In this document: in pieces, positions 53,398 to 62,495 of the stretch
Position numbering within the stretch: position 1 is the stretch's first letter
Layout: each line of letters begins with the position of its first letter
From: Thermoactinomyces vulgaris
Lineage (GTDB): Bacteria > Bacillota > Bacilli > Thermoactinomycetales > Thermoactinomycetaceae
Direction of reading: 5' to 3'
NCBI RefSeq assembly: GCF_003688725.1
Contig: NZ_REFP01000007.1
Span: 416,900 to 480,899, forward strand
DNA: 64,000 nt
The notes under the pieces: generated by a model
Seen by the model: the letters and a program-made list of their open reading frames with translations, nothing else
Databases searched by the model: none
Told to the model about the DNA's origin: nothing
Translations under genes and position numbers: made by a program

Positions 53398-54030
53398 ATG
53401 GTCTCCTGGATGAGTGATTGGTTGAAGCAAATTGTCCTCTTGGTTTTGATCGCCACCTTTATTGATTTATTATTGCCGAATAATCGTCTGGACAGATATG
53501 TGAAATTGGTGATGGGGCTGCTCATCATTTTGGCGATGTTGTCACCCGTTTTCCAATTGCTCTCGGAAGACCATGATTTAAGATCCTTTGCCTTTCTCAG
53601 TTCAAACCCGGCGCTGTCCAGGGAAGTTTCGATGGAAGAAATAAAACAAAAAGGGGAAGCCCTCAAGCAGGAACAACAACAATGGATCCGGCAAGAAGCT
53701 GAAGCAAGGATCGGGGAGCAGTTGAAAGACGAATTGCAACAGCGCTTCCAAGCCGAAGTGGAAAAAGCGGATGTGAAATTAAAAATGGACGGAAACGAGC
53801 AGGCAATCGAAGGCATCCTGGTGGTCATGCGGCCCCGATCTTCCCCGGCGTCGCAAACGGACCGGTCCATTGAACCCGTTGAAATCAATGTGGGAAAATC
53901 CGGCGACATTGCCAAAGAAAAAGATCAGGAAGCGAACCGGAAAAAACTGCAAGGGGATGTGATGCATTATCTTGAAAACCATTGGAATGTACCCAAGGAA
54001 AAAATTCATGTGGAAGTGCGGGGGGAGTAG
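53398..54030 (+). CDS. spoIIIAF: Stage III sporulation protein AF
   Basis: A 210-residue protein with two N-terminal membrane helices (IVLLVLIATFIDLLLP and LVMGLLIILAMLSPVFQLL) and a soluble charged domain facing the intermembrane space. A GTG at 53389 directly after the spoIIIAE stop is in frame, but AGGTAGGTG favours the ATG at 53398, matching the short N-terminus of SpoIIIAF proteins. Confidence 0.93.
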   Translation: MVSWMSDWLKQIVLLVLIATFIDLLLPNNRLDRYVKLVMGLLIILAMLSPVFQLLSEDHDLRSFAFLSSNPALSREVSMEEIKQKGEALKQEQQQWIRQEAEARIGEQLKDELQQRFQAEVEKADVKLKMDGNEQAIEGILVVMRPRSSPASQTDRSIEPVEINVGKSGDIAKEKDQEANRKKLQGDVMHYLENHWNVPKEKIHVEVRGE

Positions 54031-54098
54031 ATGTTTGCCGGTTACAGTCATGGTCACCGGGTTTACATAACCATCAAAGACGGAGGTGAAAAGCAAAC

Positions 54099-54719
54099 AT
54101 GTTCAAAAAGCTTTTCCAAAACACGACAGGGGACGGGGAGAAGTCGAAGCGGTTGGGATGGATCCTGATCTTGGGGGCTTCGGGTGTGGCGATTATGATT
54201 CTTTCATCCTTCATCCAAGTGAGAGAAGCTTCGTTGCCGCCGGATAAAAATGATTCTCCCCAAGCGGAAGCCGATGCCAAACCGGCGGCTGTGACCACTT
54301 CCGCAAACGATGCCCTCAGCATGGTGGAATACGAGCAGAGGTACGAAAAAGAACTGGAGGAAGTGTTGAGCAAGATCGTGGGGGTGGAAGATGTTTCCGT
54401 CATCGTCAACTTGAATTCGACCGTGGAAGAGGTTCTGCAAGTGGATAAAAGAGAATCGCGCCAAGTGACGACAGAAACGGATAAAAACGGCGGGAAACGT
54501 TCGGTCACCCAGGACACTGAAGATCAAAAAACCGCCTACTACCGCGGTGAAAACGGGGAGAAGCCCGTGGTGATCAAGAAGTTAAAACCGCAAGTGCGGG
54601 GGGTGTTGGTCGTTGCGCGCGGAGTGGAAAACCTGAAGGTGAAAGCAATTGTGATTGAAGCAGTCCAAAGAACGTTGGATGTCCCGGTGCATCGAATTTC
54701 TGTATTACCGAAAGGATAA
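54099..54719 (+). CDS. spoIIIAG: Stage III sporulation protein AG
   Basis: A ring-forming subunit of the channel, 206 residues. One N-terminal membrane helix (WILILGASGVAIMILSSFI) is followed by a linker and a ring-building-motif domain (YEKELEEVLSKIVGVEDVSVIVNL and VRGVLVVARGVENLKVK). In B. subtilis it forms large rings in the intermembrane space. GGAGGTG lies before the ATG at 54099. A 68-bp gap separates it from spoIIIAF. Confidence 0.96.
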   Translation: MFKKLFQNTTGDGEKSKRLGWILILGASGVAIMILSSFIQVREASLPPDKNDSPQAEADAKPAAVTTSANDALSMVEYEQRYEKELEEVLSKIVGVEDVSVIVNLNSTVEEVLQVDKRESRQVTTETDKNGGKRSVTQDTEDQKTAYYRGENGEKPVVIKKLKPQVRGVLVVARGVENLKVKAIVIEAVQRTLDVPVHRISVLPKG

Positions 54720-54735
54720 AAAGGAGGAAGTCTGA

Positions 54736-55296
54736 ATGTCGGTGAACAAGCAAACGGTATGGCTGGTGACGATGTTGTCCGTCATGGTCGTTTTGTCTGC
54801 CTATTATATCGTGACGGGTCCGGTTGAACCGGCTGAGCAGGTGGCGCAAACCGCCAAGGAAAAACAAGGGGATATCAAAGTGGATATCAAGCCGGTCGAT
54901 GAACCGTCTTCTTCCGGGGAAAAATCGGCAGAAGTTCTGGAAAATCAGTCCAATGACTTTTTTGTCGGTTATCAGTTGCAACGGAGCACTTTGCGCCAAA
55001 AAATGGTTGAAGAATACATGCAAGTGCTGACCAATCCGGAAGCACCCGAGAAGGAAGTGGAAGAGGCCAATCAGAAAATCCAGCAATTGATGAAAATTGA
55101 CAATCAGGAGACTGTGTTGGAAGAACTGATCCGGAAAGAAGGCTATCAGGATGCCGTGGTCATTACCAATCTTCCACACGTCGATGTGATTGTCCAAAGC
55201 GAAAAGCTGGACAAAAAACAAGTGGTGAAATTAATCAGTCTGGTCCGCCAGCATTTGCAAGTCGATCCGCATCATGTGACCGTCGCATACCGTTGA
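54736..55296 (+). CDS. spoIIIAH: Stage III sporulation protein AH
   Basis: The mother-cell partner of forespore SpoIIQ; the pair link the two membranes. The 186-residue protein has one N-terminal membrane helix (VWLVTMLSVMVVLSAYYIV) and a C-terminal ring-building domain of the YscJ/FliF-type fold (AVVITNLPHVDVIVQSEKL, HHVTVAYR). AAGGAGG precedes the ATG at 54736. Last gene of the operon; a terminator follows. Confidence 0.96.
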   Translation: MSVNKQTVWLVTMLSVMVVLSAYYIVTGPVEPAEQVAQTAKEKQGDIKVDIKPVDEPSSSGEKSAEVLENQSNDFFVGYQLQRSTLRQKMVEEYMQVLTNPEAPEKEVEEANQKIQQLMKIDNQETVLEELIRKEGYQDAVVITNLPHVDVIVQSEKLDKKQVVKLISLVRQHLQVDPHHVTVAYR

Positions 55297-55313
55297 AAAA
55301 AAGAAATGATCAA

Positions 55314-55350
55314 AAAACCGGTTTCAGAAAGGAAACTGGTTTATTTTTTC
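55314..55350 (+). terminator. Terminator of the spoIIIA operon
   Basis: AAACCGGTTTC/GAAACTGGTTT stem (one G-U pair) followed by a T-rich run. Confidence 0.85.
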
Positions 55351-55361
55351 ATACGGGGCAT

Positions 55362-55391
55362 TTGGTAAAACCGGGTCGGTTGTTTTACTAT
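55362..55391 (+). promoter_or_regulatory. Probable promoter of accB-accC
   Basis: TTGGTA, 18 bp, TACTAT, about 90 bp before accB and right after the spoIIIA terminator. Moderate matches at both hexamers. Confidence 0.45.
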
Positions 55392-55483
55392 GTATAGAGG
55401 TGGTCAAACCACTGAAAATGCGTTATGCTATTAGCGTTATCATGGAATTTGCTTTGGGCAGAATTTAAGGGAGGAAATCAAAG

Positions 55484-56008
55484 ATGAATTTTAAACCGTA
55501 TGAGATTCGCGAACTGATCCGATTAATTGATGAATCTCAAATCGATGAGTTTGAACTCGAGTTTGAAGGAAACAAAATTTACATGAAAAAGTCCGGCACA
55601 AACAGCGGAGTTTCTGCAACGGTCACGACATCCGAACCGGCTGCTCAAGCGGCACCTGTACAAGCTGTCCCGACCCCCAAAGCAGTGGTTCCGGAAACCG
55701 TCGCGGCGCCAAAGGAACAGGGGGTTCAGGAACCGGCCCCGCAAGCGGCGGAGGAAGATGATCCGACCTTACATAAAATTGTTTCGCCCATGGTTGGCAC
55801 CTTTTACCGCGCTCCGGCTCCGGATGCCGATCCTTATGTAAAAGAAGGAGACACCATTCAAAAAGATACAGTGGTGTGCATCGTGGAAGCGATGAAATTG
55901 ATGAATGAAATTGAAGCGGAAGTAAACGGTACCATTGTGAAAGTGCTGGTGGAAAATGGACAACTGGTGGAATACGGCCAACCTTTGTTCTTGGTGAAAA
56001 CCACATAA
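55484..56008 (+). CDS. accB: Acetyl-CoA carboxylase biotin carboxyl carrier protein
   Basis: BCCP carries biotin between the carboxylase and carboxyltransferase halves of acetyl-CoA carboxylase. The 174-residue protein has an N-terminal dimerisation segment, an Ala/Pro-rich linker (about 50-85) and a C-terminal biotinyl domain with Lys138 in [12 protein letters not shown] as attachment site. GGGAGG precedes the ATG. accC begins 26 bp downstream, a two-gene unit common in Firmicutes. Confidence 0.98.
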   Translation: MNFKPYEIRELIRLIDESQIDEFELEFEGNKIYMKKSGTNSGVSATVTTSEPAAQAAPVQAVPTPKAVVPETVAAPKEQGVQEPAPQAAEEDDPTLHKIVSPMVGTFYRAPAPDADPYVKEGDTIQKDTVVCIVEAMKLMNEIEAEVNGTIVKVLVENGQLVEYGQPLFLVKTT

Positions 56009-56033
56009 CAACGGCCGCGGAAGGAGGATGACA

Positions 56034-57395
56034 ATGTTTAAAAAGCTGTTAATCGCTAACCGTGGTGAAATTGCTGTGCGGATTATTCGTGCCTGCAAGG
56101 AACTCGGGATTTCCACGGTGGCTGTTTATTCCGATGCAGACCGGGAAGCATTGCATGTAACGCTGGCGGATGAGGCCTATTGTATCGGTCCGGCTCCAAG
56201 CAAAGACAGCTATTTGAATATGACCAACCTGATGAGCACGGCAACGCTGGTCGGAGTGGATGCGATTCACCCGGGATACGGTTTTTTATCTGAGAATGCT
56301 GATTTTGCCGAGTTATGCGCTGCTTGCAACATTACTTTTGTGGGCCCTTCGCCGGAAGCGATTCAAAAAATGGGGGATAAGACGACGGCCCGTGACACCA
56401 TGAAAGAGGCCGGAGTGCCGGTCGTGCCGGGGACCGAGGGAGTGATTGAGGATGTGGATGAGGCCGTGCAGACCGCCAAAGAAATCGGTTTCCCGGTGAT
56501 TGTGAAAGCAACCGCCGGCGGGGGCGGAAAAGGAATGCGTGTGGTCCATCACGAAGAAGAGCTGAAACGGGCGATTGCACTTGCGCAGAAGGAAGCCGAA
56601 GCCAATTTCGGCAATCCGGGTGTTTATTTGGAAAAATACCTGGTGGAACCCCGTCACATTGAGATCCAGGTATTGGCGGACCAGCACGGAAATGTGATTC
56701 ACCTCGGAGAACGGGATTGTTCGATCCAGCGGCGGTATCAAAAACTGGTGGAAGAAGCACCTTCTCCCGCATTGTCTCCGGAATTGCGGGAAAAGATGGG
56801 GGAAGCGGCAGTGAAAGCAGCCCGGTCCGTCCAATATTCGGGAGCCGGCACAGTGGAGTTTCTCCTGGATAAAGAAGGAAACTTCTATTTCATGGAAATG
56901 AATACACGTATCCAGGTGGAGCATCCGGTTACCGAGCTGATTACAGGTGTGGATTTGGTGAAAGAGCAAATCCGGATTGCCGCCGGCGAGAAACTTTCGC
57001 TTCGTCAGGAAGATGTCCGGATCAACGGTTGGTCGATTGAATGCCGGATCAATGCCGAGCGTCCGGAAAAAGATTTCATGCCTTCACCGGGAACCATCCA
57101 ATTCTACCTGCAGCCGGGAGGAAACGGAGTGCGGGTGGACAGCGCTTGTTATCAAGGCTTTAAGATTCAGCCGTTCTATGATTCCATGGTGGCAAAGTTG
57201 ATTGTATGGGGAAAAGATCGCAATGAAGCGATTGAGCGGATGAAACGGGCATTAAATGAATTTGCGATCGACGGAATCCATACAACCATTCCGTTCCACC
57301 TGAAACTGATGCAACATCCGAAATTTGCCGAAGGGGATTTTGACATTCTTTTCTTGGAGAAGAATCCATTAAATAAGGAGAGTATGGATCAATGA
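56034..57395 (+). CDS. accC: Acetyl-CoA carboxylase biotin carboxylase
   Basis: It carboxylates the biotin on AccB with bicarbonate and ATP, the first step of fatty acid synthesis. The 453-residue ATP-grasp enzyme shows [21 protein letters not shown], the glycine-rich ATP loop [35 protein letters not shown]-type segment and [23 protein letters not shown] at 56021-56027 selects the ATG at 56034 over that at 56028. The stop overlaps the next gene's start (ATGA). Confidence 0.98.
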   Translation: MFKKLLIANRGEIAVRIIRACKELGISTVAVYSDADREALHVTLADEAYCIGPAPSKDSYLNMTNLMSTATLVGVDAIHPGYGFLSENADFAELCAACNITFVGPSPEAIQKMGDKTTARDTMKEAGVPVVPGTEGVIEDVDEAVQTAKEIGFPVIVKATAGGGGKGMRVVHHEEELKRAIALAQKEAEANFGNPGVYLEKYLVEPRHIEIQVLADQHGNVIHLGERDCSIQRRYQKLVEEAPSPALSPELREKMGEAAVKAARSVQYSGAGTVEFLLDKEGNFYFMEMNTRIQVEHPVTELITGVDLVKEQIRIAAGEKLSLRQEDVRINGWSIECRINAERPEKDFMPSPGTIQFYLQPGGNGVRVDSACYQGFKIQPFYDSMVAKLIVWGKDRNEAIERMKRALNEFAIDGIHTTIPFHLKLMQHPKFAEGDFDILFLEKNPLNKESMDQ

Positions 57396-57799
57396 ACGAA
57401 ATCTACGAGTATGATCAAAATGCGATTGGCAAGATTGAGATTGCGCCGGAAGTGATCCAAATTATTTCGGGGATTGCAGCGGCTTCCGTCGAGGGCGTCA
57501 TCGGATTGAGCGGGGGAACCGCCGCGAATATCAATCAGTTGTTGGGCCGCAAAAATTTGAAAAAAGGAATTCATGTGGATTTGGGAGAACAATTGGCAGT
57601 TGACTTGTCCATTGTGGTACAATATGGTTTCAGTATTCCTGAACTGGGCCGTAAAGTGCAGGAGGAAGTAAAACAAGCCATCGAAAACATGACCGGGCTT
57701 CAAGTGGATCAAGTTTCCGTGAAAATCAGCGGCATCAAGATGCCGGCAAACGATTCCGGGGATGAAAATAATGAGCCAAACCCGCCACGTGTGAAATAA
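57392..57799 (+). CDS. yqhY: Asp23/Gls24 family protein (YqhY)
   Basis: Asp23/Gls24 proteins are small alkaline-shock-type proteins. In B. subtilis YqhY is encoded with accBC and has been linked to control of acetyl-CoA carboxylase. The 135-residue protein contains [30 protein letters not shown], where the usual family core begins, and [24 protein letters not shown]. The start overlaps the accC stop by 4 bp, so it is cotranslated with accC. Confidence 0.93.
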   Translation: MNEIYEYDQNAIGKIEIAPEVIQIISGIAAASVEGVIGLSGGTAANINQLLGRKNLKKGIHVDLGEQLAVDLSIVVQYGFSIPELGRKVQEEVKQAIENMTGLQVDQVSVKISGIKMPANDSGDENNEPNPPRVK

Positions 57800-57888
57800 G
57801 AATGGCTTGTGCAGTTTTTTGGTTAAAATAAAGTGGGAAGATCGAAGACCGGGCTGAATGGCTCGGGCTTCTTTTTGGGGGATTGTTG

Positions 57889-58305
57889 ATGAGCAGAAGA
57901 GAGATCAGGGAAAAAGTGATTCAAACATTGTATGAGTGTGAATTTCGCCCGGATGAGCGGGAGGAAATCGTGTCTGTGCGCAGTACCGAACTCGCGGGGG
58001 AAGAGCGCTCGCATTTTTTGCATTTAACGGAAGGGGTTTTGCAAAATGCTTCCAGTCTGGATGAAGTGTTTCGCCCCTTGTTGAAAAAAGGCTGGTCATT
58101 GGAACGGATTCCCACCGTGGATAAAATGATCTTGCGCTTGGCCATATTTGAATTGTCATATGAAAAAGATGTGCCCAAGGCCGTGGTGATCAATGAAGCG
58201 GTCGAACTGGCCAAATCTTTTTCCGGCGAAGAATCCGGCCGGTTTATCAACGGGGTTTTGGGAAGAGTGGCAAAAGAAGAAGCCGGGCAAATAACCGAAC
58301 AATAA
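57889..58305 (+). CDS. nusB: Transcription antitermination factor NusB
   Basis: NusB pairs with NusE (ribosomal protein S10) on boxA RNA to keep RNA polymerase processive in rRNA operons. The 138-residue all-helical protein begins MSRREIREKVIQTLYECEF and has the family segments VDKMILRLAIFEL and VVINEAVELAKSFSGEESGRFINGVLG. The ATG at 57889 follows GGGGG; a TTG at 57883 is in frame but less well placed. It is followed by a terminator and then folD. Confidence 0.95.
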   Translation: MSRREIREKVIQTLYECEFRPDEREEIVSVRSTELAGEERSHFLHLTEGVLQNASSLDEVFRPLLKKGWSLERIPTVDKMILRLAIFELSYEKDVPKAVVINEAVELAKSFSGEESGRFINGVLGRVAKEEAGQITEQ

Positions 58306-58320
58306 ATTTGAATAAAGAGG

Positions 58321-58348
58321 AGAGGGGATGGGTCCTTCCCTCTTTTTT
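58321..58348 (+). terminator. Terminator after nusB
   Basis: AGAGGGGA/TTCCCTCT stem with one G-U pair, followed by a T run. Confidence 0.8.
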
Positions 58349-58419
58349 ATATATGAAAACGCTTGTATTTTAAGTGTTTGCGGAAGGTCTTTACATCAAA
58401 GTATTTAGCATATAAACTG

Positions 58420-58449
58420 AACATTAATTAATTATTAACCTTTAATGTT
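58420..58449 (+). repeat. AT-rich inverted repeat in the folD leader
   Basis: AACATTAA (58420-58427) and TTAATGTT (58442-58449) are perfect 8-bp arms with a 14-bp spacer, ending right at the folD ribosome binding site. As RNA it would sit directly against the site; as DNA it lies close to the probable transcription start. Confidence 0.4.
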
Positions 58450-58464
58450 AAGGAAGTGAGCGCG

Positions 58465-59325
58465 TTGTCTTATCAATTGATTGATGGAAAACAAATCGCC
58501 AAAGAAATTCGTGCGGAGTTGAAAAAGGAAGTCGGCCAATTAACCGAAGAGGGGTTGAAACCGGGATTGGCCGTCATTCTGGTGGGAAACAACCCGGCAT
58601 CCGAAACTTATGTGCGGAGTAAAATCCGGGCATCGGAAGAAATCGGCCTCCACTCCCGGTTGATCCGGATGGAGGAAACCGTTCAAGAAGAAGAGTTGTT
58701 GAATCAAGTGAAAGAATTGAATGAGGATCCGGCCATTCATGGAATTTTGGTGCAACTTCCCCTACCTGCTCACATCGACCCGGATAAAGTGATTGCAACC
58801 ATTTCCCCGTCCAAAGATGTGGACGGCTTTTCCCCCGTCAATATGGGAAAGATGATGATCGGACAAAACGGTTTGTTGCCGTGCACCCCTTACGGAATCA
58901 TGCAATTGTTTAAACGGACGGGAATTTCTCTCGAAGGGAAACATGCGGTTGTGGTTGGAAGAAGCAATATTGTCGGCAAGCCGATGGCCATGTTGTTGCA
59001 ACAGGCCAATGCCACTGTGACATTGTGCCATTCGAAAACGGTGGATCTGGCTCATCACACCCGCCAGGCGGACGTTCTTGTCGCCGCTGTGGGAAGAGGC
59101 GAAATGATTACCAAAGAGTTTGTCAAACCCGGAGCCGTGGTGATTGATGTGGGGATGAACCGGAATGAAGCCGGCAAATTGGTGGGAGACGTGAACTTTG
59201 AAGAAGTGGCGCCGGTTTGTTCGGCGATTACTCCGGTGCCGGGCGGCGTCGGCCCGATGACGGTGGCAATGCTGATGAAAAACACCGTCATGGCGGCGAA
59301 AAAGCTGTGGCAACGTGCAAATTAA
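58465..59325 (+). CDS. folD: Methylenetetrahydrofolate dehydrogenase/cyclohydrolase
   Basis: This bifunctional enzyme interconverts 5,10-methylene-, methenyl- and 10-formyl-tetrahydrofolate. The 286-residue protein shows the FolD signatures [43 protein letters not shown] and [16 protein letters not shown]; the catalytic Lys lies in YVRSK. AAGGAAG places the start at a TTG (58465), with a GTG nine bases upstream overlapping the site. It has its own terminator. Confidence 0.97.
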   Translation: MSYQLIDGKQIAKEIRAELKKEVGQLTEEGLKPGLAVILVGNNPASETYVRSKIRASEEIGLHSRLIRMEETVQEEELLNQVKELNEDPAIHGILVQLPLPAHIDPDKVIATISPSKDVDGFSPVNMGKMMIGQNGLLPCTPYGIMQLFKRTGISLEGKHAVVVGRSNIVGKPMAMLLQQANATVTLCHSKTVDLAHHTRQADVLVAAVGRGEMITKEFVKPGAVVIDVGMNRNEAGKLVGDVNFEEVAPVCSAITPVPGGVGPMTVAMLMKNTVMAAKKLWQRAN

Positions 59326-59328
59326 ATG

Positions 59329-59375
59329 AAAAAGAAAGAGGCTTCCTCTGTTGGAGGAGAGCCTCTTTCTTTTAT
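59329..59375 (+). terminator. Terminator after folD
   Basis: AAAGAAAGAGGCT-CCTC / GAGG-AGCCTCTTTCTTT stem of about 17 bp with small mismatches and a T-rich end. Confidence 0.9.
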
Positions 59376-59420
59376 AATGGAAAAGATAAGTGATTTAAAA
59401 AGGCAAAGTGAGGGGAAGTT

Positions 59421-60785
59421 ATGTTCCGTGAACCGGAACGCGATGTCTGGTCAGTCACTGACCTGGTGGAATACCTTTATACGTCGCTGAATCTGGATGA
59501 AAATTTGAAAAAGATCTGGCTGGAAGGAGAAATTACAAATTTCTCCCAAAACCGGAAAAGCCGCCATATGTATTTCACCATCAAGGATGATCAAGCCGCC
59601 ATCGATGCGGTCATGTTTGCGGGAAACAACCGCCATTTGCGCTTTGTGCCCAAAAACGGGGACCGGGTGTTGATCCGCGGGTATGTTTCTTTATACATGA
59701 AAAACGGTCATCTGCAGATTTATGTGCAGGATATGCGGCTCAGCGGAACAGGGGATTTGTACATCGCTTTTGAGCGTCTGAAAGAAAAACTTTCGGCGGA
59801 AGGACTGTTTGACAAAGAAAAAAAGCCCCTGCCCAAGTTTCCGGGAAAAGTGGGGGTAATTACCTCTGCCAGCGGAGCCGCTGTTCGTGATATTATTGTA
59901 ACGATTCGCCGGCGCTATCCGATTGCATCCATTCTTTTATATCCGGTTTCGGTTCAAGGGGATGAAGCGGCACGGGAAATCGCCAAAGCCATTGATCACA
60001 TGAACGAAATGGATGAAGTGGATGTATTGATTGTCGGAAGAGGAGGCGGCTCGTTGGAGGAATTGTGGGCATTCAATGAAGAAGTGGTTGCCCGGAGCAT
60101 TTATCGTTCCAAATTGCCGGTGGTATCGGCGGTCGGGCACGAAACCGATGTGACCATCAGCGATTTGGTGGCCGATTTACGGGCTCCCACTCCGACGGCA
60201 GCTGCGGAGTTTGTGGTCCCCGAGCTGTTGGAGCTGAAAAATCAAACCACTCAGTTAACCCGGCGTTTGATTCAGTCTGAGCAGTCGGTCTTGGATCGGA
60301 TGAAAGAACGGGTCAAAAACCAAGTCAACCGGGCTGTCTTTCTGGATCCGAAAGCACGCCTCTATCAATACACCCAACGGCTTGATCATTTACAGACGCG
60401 GCTGGAAAATGCCATGCAAACATCGCTTGAAAACAAAAAACGGGATTTTTCAGAAGCGAAGTTTCAATTAAAGGCTTGCCATCCGTCGCAAAAATTGTCT
60501 AAACTGAGTGAGCAGTTGGCGTTATTGATCAAAGACAGCCGGGCCCTGATGCGTCAGCGGTTGAAAACCGAAAAACAACGCTACCATCATCAACTGGCCC
60601 AATTGGATGCACTGAGTCCGTTAAAGGTGATGCAACGCGGATATTCTCTCGTTTACCGACTTCATAAGAATGAACTGATTAAATCCGTCCGGCAAGCGGA
60701 GCCCGGGGATTTGATTCAAGTCCGTCTCGCTGACGGGCGGTTGAGATGTCAAGTGTACAGAGCGGAGGAGGAGAACAATGACTGA
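59421..60785 (+). CDS. xseA: Exodeoxyribonuclease VII large subunit
   Basis: ExoVII degrades single-stranded DNA from both ends. The 454-residue protein has an N-terminal OB fold (WSVTDLVEYLYTSL, LEGEITNFSQNRKSRHMYFTIKD), the catalytic domain (VGVITSASGAAVRDI, GRGGGSLEELWAFNEE, ISAVGHETDVTI-type motif VSAVGHETDVTISD) and a long coiled-coil C-terminal part that binds XseB. Overlaps xseB by 8 bp. Confidence 0.97.
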   Translation: MFREPERDVWSVTDLVEYLYTSLNLDENLKKIWLEGEITNFSQNRKSRHMYFTIKDDQAAIDAVMFAGNNRHLRFVPKNGDRVLIRGYVSLYMKNGHLQIYVQDMRLSGTGDLYIAFERLKEKLSAEGLFDKEKKPLPKFPGKVGVITSASGAAVRDIIVTIRRRYPIASILLYPVSVQGDEAAREIAKAIDHMNEMDEVDVLIVGRGGGSLEELWAFNEEVVARSIYRSKLPVVSAVGHETDVTISDLVADLRAPTPTAAAEFVVPELLELKNQTTQLTRRLIQSEQSVLDRMKERVKNQVNRAVFLDPKARLYQYTQRLDHLQTRLENAMQTSLENKKRDFSEAKFQLKACHPSQKLSKLSEQLALLIKDSRALMRQRLKTEKQRYHHQLAQLDALSPLKVMQRGYSLVYRLHKNELIKSVRQAEPGDLIQVRLADGRLRCQVYRAEEENND

Positions 60786-61038
60786 ATCAAAAGATCTGTC
60801 CGCATTCGAGTCCCTGCCGTTTGAAGATGCATTGAAACGGCTGGAACAAGTGGTGCAACAGCTGGAAAAAGGCGACACTCCTCTGGAGCAGGCGATTCAG
60901 TTGTTTGATGAAGGGATGAAGTTGGCCCATGTCTGCGGAAAAAAGCTGGAATGGGCTGAACATCAGGTCGAGATGCTGGTTAAGGAGAATGGAGAGTGGC
61001 TGAAAAAACCGTTTGAAATAGAGGAGGATTTGGAGTAA
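60778..61038 (+). CDS. xseB: Exodeoxyribonuclease VII small subunit
   Basis: The 86-residue helical subunit decorates the coiled coil of XseA. It shows the family motif LPFEDALKRLEQVVQQLEKG and LEQAIQLFDEGMKL. The start lies within the end of xseA, with AGCGGAGGAGG upstream, and the stop codon directly abuts the ispA start, so xseA-xseB-ispA are translationally coupled. Confidence 0.96.
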   Translation: MTESKDLSAFESLPFEDALKRLEQVVQQLEKGDTPLEQAIQLFDEGMKLAHVCGKKLEWAEHQVEMLVKENGEWLKKPFEIEEDLE

Positions 61039-61935
61039 GTGCAATCCATTACATCATATATCAAGGAACAAGCGGATCGGGTCCACCGGGCTTTGGACCA
61101 ATATTTGGACCAGATGGACAGCCTGCCCGATGTGTTGCGGCAATCCATGCGGTATTCGCTTTTGGCCGGGGGGAAACGGTTGCGTCCGGTGTTGACGCTG
61201 GCCACCGTGGAGTCGCTTGGAAAAGATCCCGAAAAAGCCATGCCATTTGCATGTGCCATTGAAATGATTCATACGTATTCCCTGATTCATGATGACTTGC
61301 CGAGCATGGATGACGACGATTACAGACGGGGTAAACTGACCAACCACAAAGTGTTTGGGGAGGCTCAGGCCATTTTGGCCGGGGATGCCCTGTTGACGGA
61401 AGCATTCGGTTTAATGGCCGCCGCGGCCAAAAAGGAAGGATTGCCTGCGGAAGTGGCCCTGACGATGATTGAAGAAGGGGCCCGCAGTGCAGGGGCGCGC
61501 GGAATGGTCGGAGGCCAGTCGGATGACCTGTTGAGCGAAAACCGGAAGATCAGCTTGGAAGAACTGGAAAGCATCCACAAAAGAAAAACCGGGGATTTGA
61601 TCGCCTTTTCGGTGCGCATGGGAGCGCATTTTTGCCAGGCTGAATCCTCCGTGCTTGATGCTTTGACGCGTTTTGCTTATCAAATCGGTCTTGCGTATCA
61701 AATCCAGGACGATATTTTGGATGTGACCGGCACCACCGAAGTGATTGGAAAACCGGCCGGAAGCGACATCAAATCCAATAAAGCAACTTATCCGTCATTG
61801 CTCGGTCTTGAAGAATCCAAAAGAAGACTGAAATTGCTCACGGAGGATGCCAAAAACACGTTGATGGCCCATCCGGGGATTGAACCGTCCCGGTTGTTGG
61901 AAATCGCCGATTATTTATTGTCCCGTGATCATTAA
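61039..61935 (+). CDS. ispA: Farnesyl diphosphate synthase (polyprenyl synthetase)
   Basis: It condenses dimethylallyl and isopentenyl diphosphates to farnesyl diphosphate. The 298-residue protein has the first Asp-rich motif in HDDLPSMDDDDYRRG, GDALLTEAF, and the second Asp-rich motif in YQIQDDILDVTG; GGKRLRPVL near residue 40 binds diphosphate. GTG at 61039 directly follows the xseB stop. The next gene, dxs, starts the same pathway, but a 560-bp region with a structured RNA separates them. Confidence 0.95.
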   Translation: MQSITSYIKEQADRVHRALDQYLDQMDSLPDVLRQSMRYSLLAGGKRLRPVLTLATVESLGKDPEKAMPFACAIEMIHTYSLIHDDLPSMDDDDYRRGKLTNHKVFGEAQAILAGDALLTEAFGLMAAAAKKEGLPAEVALTMIEEGARSAGARGMVGGQSDDLLSENRKISLEELESIHKRKTGDLIAFSVRMGAHFCQAESSVLDALTRFAYQIGLAYQIQDDILDVTGTTEVIGKPAGSDIKSNKATYPSLLGLEESKRRLKLLTEDAKNTLMAHPGIEPSRLLEIADYLLSRDH

Positions 61936-61965
61936 CGCCAATGTATGATAAAGAGAGAGCCTTGT

Positions 61966-61973
61966 GCTATAAT
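61966..61973 (+). promoter_or_regulatory. Extended -10 promoter element before the noncoding RNA
   Basis: TGCTATAAT combines a perfect TATAAT with the upstream TG of an extended -10. No good -35 lies 17 bp upstream. Transcription would start near 61980, 45 bp after ispA. Confidence 0.5.
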
Positions 61974-61979
61974 AAAATA

Positions 61980-62385
61980 TGTTTTCAGCAAGTGGGTCTC
62001 TTGAAAAGGGAAAGGGATGCACATCGGGAACCGTCAGATGACAAGCAGGCTGTATTTTGCCGGAAAAGCCTGCTTGATGCGGTACTCGTCCCCAGGGGTA
62101 CCACTTGCGAGAACCGGGAAAAATACATATCCATCGTTGGAGAAACGATGAACGGCACCGGTCCTTGCGGCCGGCATTTTTCTGAATGGATTCGGGCAAA
62201 GGAAAGATGACGGATGTTCAGGATGTCACTGCATTTTTAAAGGGATCAGGACTCATCTGTATCGGATCATATTCATGATGGCAACGATGGCGGAGGAAAT
62301 CCCGTGAAAGCGGGGATAGGCTGCTGTGAAAAGCGGACTTGACCTTGTGGTGTCGTAATCGCTTCCAACCTCTCTCTTTTTTCGC
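61980..62385 (+). ncRNA. Long structured noncoding RNA, OLE-type candidate
   Basis: The 560-bp gap between ispA and dxs has no convincing ORF but many strong local helices: CAAGCAGGCT/AGCCTGCTTG (62043-62078, 10 bp, perfect), CATCGTT/AACGATG (near 62132-62151), CCGGtCC/GGCCGG, ATCCCG/CGGGGAT with a TGAAAG loop (near 62300-62317), and a 3' helix AAGCGGAC/GTC..CGCTT followed by CTCTCTCTTTTTT. OLE (ornate, large, extremophilic) RNAs occupy exactly this ispA-dxs position in Firmicutes, usually next to oapA. Here oapA is absent and the RNA is shorter (about 400 nt to the T run, up to 515 nt to dxs) than the typical 600 nt, so the family call rests mainly on context. Confidence 0.5.
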
Positions 62386-62495
62386 AGTGATTTTTCGGAC
62401 CAAAGCCGCTTGTCAATTTCCTTTGCTCATCTTATTATTTTTCAAGTAAGTCATGTAAACCAAAATGAAAAGAAAGCGAAAGCGAGGCGTTTTTC

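Noticed and set aside
62085-62110. T-box-like GGGGTACCAC segment in the ispA-dxs gap
   Set aside because: The T-box sequence needs GGUGGUACCGCG with a specifier stem and a competing terminator before the gene. The order of bases differs and no amino acid-related gene follows.
61941-62210. 89-codon open frame inside the structured RNA region
   Set aside because: It has no good ribosome binding site, its composition is unlike neighbouring proteins, and it covers the strong RNA helices.
61980-62385. RNase P RNA, tmRNA, 6S or SRP RNA in the ispA-dxs gap
   Set aside because: Conserved segments of these RNAs (for example GAGGAAAGUCC of RNase P, or the tRNA-like end of tmRNA) are not present, and the locus is not one of theirs.
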